64,000 nt of DNA from Sinohyriopsis cumingii (taxonomy: Eukaryota > Mollusca > Bivalvia > Unionida > Unionidae), in NCBI GenBank assembly GCA_028554795.2, contig CM068824.1, positions 160,015,630 to 160,079,629 on the forward strand, in the 5' to 3' direction. Shown piece after piece: positions 56,930 through 64,000 of the stretch (the first letter of the stretch is position 1; each line of letters begins with the position of its first letter). The translations under genes and the position numbers were made by a program. The notes below the pieces were generated by a model. That model worked only from the letters and a program-made list of their open reading frames with translations. It did not search any database and had not been told where the DNA came from.

Positions 56930-59900
56930 ATGCGATGGCCTTGGAACTTTTCCCTTGTTCAGCGTGTCTGCACGGTAAAATGGTGTGCTCTGGAACCCAC
57001 ATTCGTTCCTGGTAGACAATTTTATAGACATTTTCTAAAGGTTGACTGACCATTTGCATGCGTACAATTTTGTGCAGATCCAATGTTTTCAAGAGAAAGC
57101 CTTGATCTTCTTTCAAAACATCAATTTTGATTACTTGACCTAATCGGGAGTTCAGTGTCAGCTCTTTGACATTGCGCCTAAATGGTTCTGTTAGATATCT
57201 GGGTGAAAGCTATCGGACCCATAACTGATATACATACAAGTGTTGGTGCTAAAGTAGTGGATTCGATCTCCTAAAAGTTCTAAGACGAATAAAAATTTTA
57301 AACGGGCATTGCCTACCAAGTCCGCTGCAATAATAACATTTCCAAACTGGTTGAGTGGGTTGATGCAAACTGTTACTTCTTCTGAATTCACTAAGGTCAA
57401 ATCTTCGTGGAAGATTTTCACGTGTTGCATAATTTTGCATTTGTCTTCCACCAGTTGAAAATTGCGACTTCGATCTGCCAAGTAATTCGTCTCCATTAAT
57501 ATCGGACATTGCTCCAATTGTCCCCACAAACAATTTAACATGGGTTTCAAACGATTGTCTTCCTTGTTTCTTTTCCACGTGTTTCAAAAGTAATGCCTTC
57601 TGAGGATCGATACTGCTCTTTGAATGTATCGTTGTCTTCCTTAATCTGACGAAAAGATGGATAACCACGTTCCTGTCAAAGCGCGTCATCTATCCTTGTG
57701 GCAACATGGTTGGTCTTGATTACATATTTCAACACATAAAGGAAACATGAGTGTTCCTTGGCAATGATATGGTAAGACCGGATGGTACAAGTGGGTTGAA
57801 GATAAAACTATGTATTTGACCATCCCGTCATATTCCGTTTCACGTCGATGTGTTCTTTTCAGGGTGCCCTATAGGAAGTTGAGCATATTTGCCTACATAA
57901 TTGTACGAGGAACACCCATAGATATATTTTATTACTTCTGCTTGAGATTCGTTCACATCGTAGGGCAGCTGTTTGCATTGGTTTGTCCTCCAAACTGTGA
58001 CGTGATTTCAAAGGTTCGATTAACACGTTGACGTAACTTTTCGGCAAAGATGTGTCTCAATTCTATATCGGTTTTGAAACGTCGATCTTCATTGTATTCC
58101 CACATTTACGTCACTTGGTATCCTTGAATTTCTAACATCTGGCATCATTGGTATGTTTACTTGTACAGCTCTTCCATGCTGAACGCTGAGAAAGGACTTT
58201 TCAGGTTTATTTTAGTAAAAGAAGTAGGGCATCCGTGAAATAAACACTTCTGGAACTCGTACGCTATTTTATGTTTTGCTACATCCCAGCCATCTAGAGA
58301 AAGACCTGCAACTTTCTTTTCTCCGCCGCTTCTAGCATACTGGATGCATTTGTCTTCATTTAACACCTGTAATGGTGCCAACGCAAAACTTTAGCGGAAT
58401 ACCGACGGATGACGGAAAGGTAAGACAGGCATGAACTTCTTTCGAAAGACTAATCCACACGTAGAAGCTTCCTTCAACGGATCGAAACCCTAGGCGATCC
58501 AGAAACAATTGTTAAAATGTTCTACAACAATGCCATAAAACGTCCATATGAGATCGGCAATGTTTCAACATTTCTTCTTGAATGTCAGATGGTTTGGAGA
58601 ACAAGTTTGGTCCCAGGCGTACTATGCTTCTCGTAGTTCTGTGCATATACCATATGGGTCGTAATAGTGAACGTCTTCAAATATGGAACGTGTTCATTAA
58701 CTTCAGTGCTGATAAAGTGTAGAAAATAACCTTTGACCATTTTATTATTCCAAACGTTTCAGGGATTCTTCTCACTCAAAGTCATGTCCAAATAAAGCAT
58801 GGCATCTTTAAACTGTGTTGTTCCACTTTCATGTAGATAAATTTGGTTCCATTCATGGTGACGGTGGGACATTGATGCCTTGTTCTGAATAATATTTGTA
58901 AAAGATATTGTCCACTGTATCCCAAGAACTTGGGAGCCGTGAATGTAGCATATCTATGACAGTCCTCATAACGTTGAATGTCTTCGCACAAAGTGTCGTA
59001 GGCAGGCTCTAATATCCATCCAGCAAATTCGGGACGAGTAAGAGATTTTGTCACATCATCCTTAAATCTTTTCGTAATTGGGACAGTGACAAAGTATTGA
59101 TTCTTTTATATACTTCTCAGAAGCATGATGAGATACGGAAACATACACTGTGAATGCCAGTCTCTTGTGTGCATTTAAAGTCGAAAACGATAAAAACCAC
59201 TTGTTTCTTTCTGTTTTTGTGCTGATATTCCTTGAAATCGTTCTTCGTTATATTTTCATATCTTTTTTAAATCTGGCATTGATGTTCAAAGTCCAAAACT
59301 TGGTCACAAAAACAGCATATTTCTTTTCCTGGACAAACGTGTGCTTTTGGGTTTTGTTTGGTTCGAATAGAATCTCTACAATTGGAGCACAAACTCAATA
59401 ATTCCCAAGCACATTTCTGTTGCTAAACTTGTTTCAGACAATGGACTGATAAAGGTTCACTTGCATGTCAAGTGAAGAATTTGTTCTTAACCTTCAGGAA
59501 AGCATGGTCTTGTTACTAAGTACCTCCGACATTTCTCTCCACAAAGAATGTGTTTGTCGCGAGTGATAAATCCTTGTTCGCATTTCTTACAATAATATTG
59601 GTATCCAAAAATTATATTATGGTAGTAATGGCATCAAAATGCTCCTGATGATGAGCGACATAAATGTATTTTCCATCTGGTTCTCTAAAACACGAAAGAT
59701 CCGTGAACTACTTGAGGATATGCTTTAACGGGATAACGAGGAGGCAGGACGTCTCGAAGTTTCTGCATTTCAGGAATGCCACATATCGTTTCTTTAGAAA
59801 TGCCTGCTTGCTGCGGTAGAAGTTCATTTGGTTGCTTTCATTGTTGGGGTTTGTCCGATGTTGGAATACACGCACATGATCTTTTTGATTCTGCGATATC

Positions 59901-60500
59901 ATTTTTTCTCGGTATACGTTCACCCACGACAATAGTCCATGCTAACCACATCTAATCTTTTGAGCAGTCAATTTGAAAGATACTGCGTTTGTCAATGCGA
60001 ATTTCGTCCATCAATAACATTTTCTGCATCCACTTACCTCTAAAAATTGAAACGTGTGTCATATGAAGAGTGGTGTTTCCATCGGTGATGTTAAACTCGT
60101 CATTGGATTATCGAAACTCGGTCCACACAGGAGACTTCAAACTGAGAAAGTCCCAAACATTCGTCTTATTTGGCTTGGTGTCGTCGTTTCATTGCCTTTA
60201 ACAATGAATCACACAAATCTGTATGAAACTTGTTGCTCTCTCTGGTGGCACTTCAGACTTGAACTCCTTACATTTTACTGTATACGCATAAACAGGGATT
60301 CTAAAGTTTCTGGAAATCATTTTGTGTTTCTCTCGAAGCTACTGAATGACTTTCATTTTTGGTGAAATCATGATTTTCATGGTTTTGTGTCGAGGTAGAT
60401 GGTGTTGCTAACATGCTCACTAATACCAAAGGTTGTCGTCGTCGTCTCTTGGCTTCTTCTTCTGTTTCCATCGCAGCAAAGTGTGTTTGTTTCATCTTCA
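56930..60500 (-). pseudogene. DNA polymerase B remnant of the second Polinton
   Basis: Typical pPolB blocks occur in order on the - strand. A charged N-terminus lies near 60300-60500. APKFLGYSGQYLLQILF and PTVTMNGTKFIYMKVEQ (exonuclease zone) are at 58800-58960. GGEKKVAGLSLDGWD and IAYEFQKCLFHGCP are at 58230-58330, VKYIVLSSTHLYHPVLPY at about 57790, and MLNCLWGQLEQ (like LNSFWGK) at about 57520. A NVIIAADLVGNARLKFLF block is at about 57300, and a C-terminal block with LHKIVRMQM and VYKIVYQERMW is at about 57000-57090. It is near full length but broken many times. The family is certain; a working polymerase is ruled out. Confidence 0.88.
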
Positions 60501-61156
60501 AAGTTTACAAAATGAAATAGTCAAAGAAAGAAAGACGAAAATGGACTTTTGTGATTATGAAATTTTCATTGTGACTCTTATTCAAAGAATATACCAGAGA
60601 AAAAGAAATGTAAGCATTTCTTTGTCTTGATCTTTTTTTTTAACTCTTTGTATATATAAGATACTTAAACACACTAGTACACACATGCACACACTAATGA
60701 ATCACGGGGAAGGCGTTTCAGTTTTACTTGATTTGGCAGTCATTGAGTAGTATTCATTTTCTAAGTGATATAGGTGGCCCTATGCGTTTTGTTGAATCAC
60801 AAGACATACTCATGGACTTGACATCATCACCTTTAACTGTCTTAATCCCTTTTCCGAGGCCAAGTCATACTTCTTCTCCTCGTGCCGATGTAGCTGCCAT
60901 GTTAGGGGTAGTAGTAACTGCTGCTGCTTCTGGCATCTCAGTGATGTGAGAATGGATAGAAGATCTTATGTCTCTTTCTTTTGGGCTAAGCTAAAGAAGC
61001 CTGATACATTTGTCGCAGATAATTTAACTCCATTACAATGCCTTGTAGCGCATATAGCACTTTGTTTTCGCTCCCTTTCCTTACGTTCTTCATAATGCAA
61101 AGATTTTCCCGTCTCTTCTTCTAGTTCTTCATGTTTTCTTTTTCCCCTCTTAATGT
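60501..61156. other. region between polymerase start and the terminal-type repeat
   Basis: The + stretch 60728-60949 looks like a shadow. No gene is assigned. Confidence 0.4.
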
Positions 61157-61718
61157 TATCTGATGATAGATTGTTGTTTAGTGTGAGACTAGATAGCTAG
61201 AGGAATATACTAATGTCCTTGTGTGTGTTCGGACAGGAAGCTTTTAGGGACCGGAGGAGCTGTAGGAGACGGAGAAGGGAAATACTCTGGTACAGTTGTT
61301 CCATAGTCTCTGGCAGATAAGAAAAGGAGAGAACAGAAGTGGAGGAAGTGGAAGGGTGAAGGACGTGATTGTTGGACTGAAGGGGTACTGGGTACCAGTC
61401 AAGAAATACTACAGATGATGAAATAGGCTGTCACTTGGTCGAGTGAAAGATAAGTGATATGGTTTCAAATATTGAATTTCATTTGAGGAAGGACTATTTG
61501 TTATTGAATGGCATTAAATTTGTTGTTTATTTGAATTCCACCTTTTGTATATTCAGTAATTTAACTTTTGGCATCGCTAACTGGGGGCTCGTAGCTTTGC
61601 ATCTGTATCACTACTTCAATTTCTAACGAAAACGAGCCAGGGTGGGTCTCCTGTAATAATTAAAGATAATACTGGGAGCACCCCACCCCAACCTAAGGTA
61701 GTCTACGAGACCTTTACA
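61157..61718 (-). repeat. copy 2 of the ~0.6-kb repeat, inverted relative to 10539-11149
   Basis: The reverse complement of the left copy from CTACCTTAGGTTGGGGTGGG through GTAGGAGACGGAGAAGGG-type sequence to TTATCTGATGATAGATTG. It is 562 bp versus 611 bp because of a few indels. It is the likely terminal repeat of the adjacent Polinton fossil or a separate repeat family. Confidence 0.8.
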
Positions 61719-64000
61719 ACCTATATACTGAATATACTGAAAGTAACGTCACTCGTCTGCTCTATTCTGATTGGAAGAGAGACCCAATCTCTGAATTTTG
61801 CAACGCACGCTTTTATTGGTGAAACATTTCAATCCGTTTCCACCCGGTCTTAAGCTAGATATACAAGCTCATTATCCTATGGTGTCACTTGTTCATGAAA
61901 TGTCGTCTCGGTCATGTTGTTTAACCCGGGCTAGCCCATGTATGTAAGTTATCGCGGGCCATTACCAGGATCACAGACACAGCAACGAATGTTGAGAAGA
62001 AGAATTCCGGTTAAGCGATGCCATTTATGTTACCGTCTTTGGTTAACCAACACAACGGCTATTTGCAAGGCCAAGCAGACCTCTAGGAAAGAGACATACT
62101 AATCCTATTTGCAAAGAAAACTTGGGTTTGTGTTTTGTGTATGCATTTGTCTCTTTGCATATGTTTTTGTGTATGACACCGTATGTCTATGTTGCTGACA
62201 ACAACAAAAAACTAAATCCACTTTTAACCCTTCTCTCTTCTGTGTGATGTTAGATGTGGGAGGGTACCGTATTAGTATATCAATAAACACTTCCTACCCT
62301 TGGGTGTGATAGTATGTTTGTATGTAAGGGGCAAACGTCACCGACAACAGTGTTGATGAGATTTCATGATGGCATGGTTTAGTGTTTTACTGAGTTCAGG
62401 TCAGAGCTGGAAAAGTGGGCATGAGCCAAGTAGTTCCTATTTAAATCTAAAGGTGTTGATTGATTCTGTATCTCCGTGTGAAATATTGCATGAGAGAGAC
62501 TGATATTTTGTACAATGGATTAATGTAGAAGGGATTGTTCTATTATCAGGAGAAGTTGTGAGTCAAATGTGAAGTTGGGATATGTTGTGGTCATTCATTG
62601 ATTTATAGTCTTGATACGTTGTTAGAACTTCCAATAGACAACTGATGCTGTCGAGAGGTCCTTGACATAAGGGAAAACATGTGACTTCTTGCAGAATTCA
62701 CGCGTGTGTTGGATTTGCTCGGTAATGAGACCCCTTTGCATATTACAAGAGGATTTTCCACACATCACCTGAGTGGTCCACCAATGTTAGTCTTTGAGCT
62801 AATGGTTATCCACGTAGGTCCCCCAGGAGTCCCATAAATATAAATGGAAGATGTTTGACAACAGAAGTAAATGGGATATGTTTTTAACAGATGGATATTG
62901 CACAAACAGTTGACAAATTTATAGATTATTTTACACACTTTCTGTTCAGTGTATTAAGGTAGTGTCTAAGGCCTGCATTTTCAGATAGGCAAGCAATTCA
63001 GGCCTTTGAATGCCCCAGTGTCCAATGCCTGCATTTTCAGATAGGCAAGCAATTCAGACATTTAAATGTCCCAGTGCCCAAAGCTTTCAGTTTCAGATAG
63101 GCAAACAAACGTATTTTCTAATTTAGATTACCAGTAGGAAAAGATGAAATCAGATGCATATCCTTAGTCAACTGTCCATCTGTTACCATGTGCTATATTA
63201 TGATGTACTTCAGTATTTGAAACAAGAAAAAACAAAAAACATTAGGATATCGAACGGGAGACTTTTATCATTATGCGGAAAAGTAAAAACCTATGTACGA
63301 GTGTTTGTTTGTATAAATACGTACATATGCCCCTAGTACTGATATTAATAGTATGGCGGTAAAAGACTTCTTTCTGCTTTATCACGTGCCTTTTTGAAAT
63401 CTTTGAAAACGGCATATAACTTTGCTCGTGTTTTTCTCAGATGTTACCTTATTAATGTGTATAGTATGAACATAGTATCAGGTTGGATTGGTTATTTGCA
63501 CTACCTTTTGGGGAAAATTTAGTTAGAGTCGCTGTTGACCGTTTTTGTGGAAATACCCAATATCAAGTTATTTATGAAATAATTAAGCAAGTATTGGATA
63601 AATAATTAGCATAGTGCACTTTTATAAAAAAAATATAAAAAAATCACTCCACGACGCATCTATTCCACGGCTATTCGGTTTTTCAGCTCTGACTGTGTGA
63701 TTCTGCCCTCTTCTTCTAATATTACATTGAGTAAGAATTCATGCTGAATAGTTAGATCTTGATTATCTCGTATATGTTCAACTTCGTGTGCTCAATTTAA
63801 AACCTCAGAAAAACAATGCGAATACCAAGATAAACAGGAGATGCTGGTATTTACCACAAAAATTGTTTTACATCATTTGCATCTTTGCTCTCATTTTTAT
63901 ACTCGGATTTTTTACTTTTGCAAAGCTCTTTGTAGTGATGAAACGTATACGTAACTCATATGTTTTTATTAAGCCGAGACATTCGGAAGGTCCTTAAAGC
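61719..64000. other. right end of window, no gene recognised
   Basis: Contains a 56-bp short tandem repeat (2.6 copies, 62960-63108, core GCATTTTCAGATAGGCAAGC). A hydrophobic open stretch at 63788-63997 (FYIICIFALIFILGFFTFAK) lacks an ATG and a convincing splice site. Confidence 0.5.

Larger units (their letters stand above)
54480..61718 (-). mobile_element. second Polinton-type fossil, partial
   Basis: About 7 kb with a packaging-type P-loop ATPase at the left and a nearly full-length DNA polymerase B remnant at the right, both on the - strand, then the 0.56-kb repeat 61157-61718, which may be its terminal repeat. A SINE lies between the two genes. The polymerase and ATPase differ in sequence style from those of the 18-31 kb element, so this is a separate lineage. 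The left end and the capsid genes are not seen here. Broken many times (more than ten breaks), old. Confidence 0.75.

Noticed and set aside
60054-60949. + strand open frames of 65-103 codons
   Set aside because: Mostly antisense shadows of the polymerase remnant or of the region beside it.
10539-61718. A single 51-kb Polinton bounded by the two 0.6-kb inverted repeats
   Set aside because: The interval contains FUT8 exons in normal order and a different complete Polinton, so the repeats cannot be the intact ends of one element.
63788-63997. Hydrophobic frame that could be a type II membrane anchor exon
   Set aside because: No ATG at the start, no convincing acceptor or donor, and it lies at the window edge in AT-rich sequence.

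Overview
The window is eukaryotic nuclear DNA, almost certainly from a mollusc or a close lophotrochozoan. The evidence is a split host gene with consensus GT/AG introns and vertebrate-like protein motifs, tRNA-derived SINEs (one with a body I know from mollusc genomes), Polinton/Maverick fossils, and very abundant micro- and minisatellites. Nothing looks bacterial. The organism call is an inference from content.

The main host gene is alpha-(1,6)-fucosyltransferase (FUT8), on the + strand. Six exons can be placed to the base: 6722-6836, 12608-12839, 16728-16977, 17388-17564, 31102-31252 and 32713-33036. All six agree in splice phase and together encode the last 415 residues. They include the six-cysteine cluster, the donor-binding HVRRTDK loop and the C-terminal SH3-like domain. 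The exons for the cytoplasmic tail, membrane anchor and stem (about 165 residues in vertebrates) are not visible and should lie further upstream. The 13.5-kb intron between exons four and five holds a nearly full-length Polinton fossil (about 18236-30731) with terminal inverted repeats at both ends. Its parts include DNA polymerase B, capsid proteins, a packaging ATPase and a fibre-like gene. A SINE has inserted into its polymerase region.

Layout: 1-4.4 kb, badly decayed capsid-like remnants on the - strand. 4.8-12.6 kb, AT-rich sequence holding the first visible FUT8 exon and one copy (10539-11149) of a roughly 0.6-kb repeat. 12.6-33 kb, FUT8 with a SINE, a 42-bp minisatellite and the Polinton. 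33.5-44 kb, five repeat arrays with units of 50, 38, about 50 (degenerate), 56 and about 31 bp, plus one probable terminal exon of an unrecognised gene on the - strand (37286-37525). 44-50 kb, AT-rich intergenic DNA with a hAT-type MITE and two copies of a roughly 0.45-kb interspersed repeat. 50.9-51.4 kb, an intronless divergent homeobox gene (- strand) with a TATA box close to its ATG. 52.9-54.5 kb, degenerate direct and inverted repeats. 54.5-61.7 kb, part of a second, different Polinton (packaging-type ATPase, DNA polymerase B) ending in the inverted copy of the 0.6-kb repeat. 61.7-64 kb, nothing recognised.

Beyond FUT8 and the homeobox gene there is little functional cooperation to describe. 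Most of the window is fossil mobile DNA and tandem repeats around a glycosylation gene. Two points stand out. Microsatellites press directly against two FUT8 splice sites. Two polymerase-bearing elements of different lineages sit on either side of the satellite-rich region.
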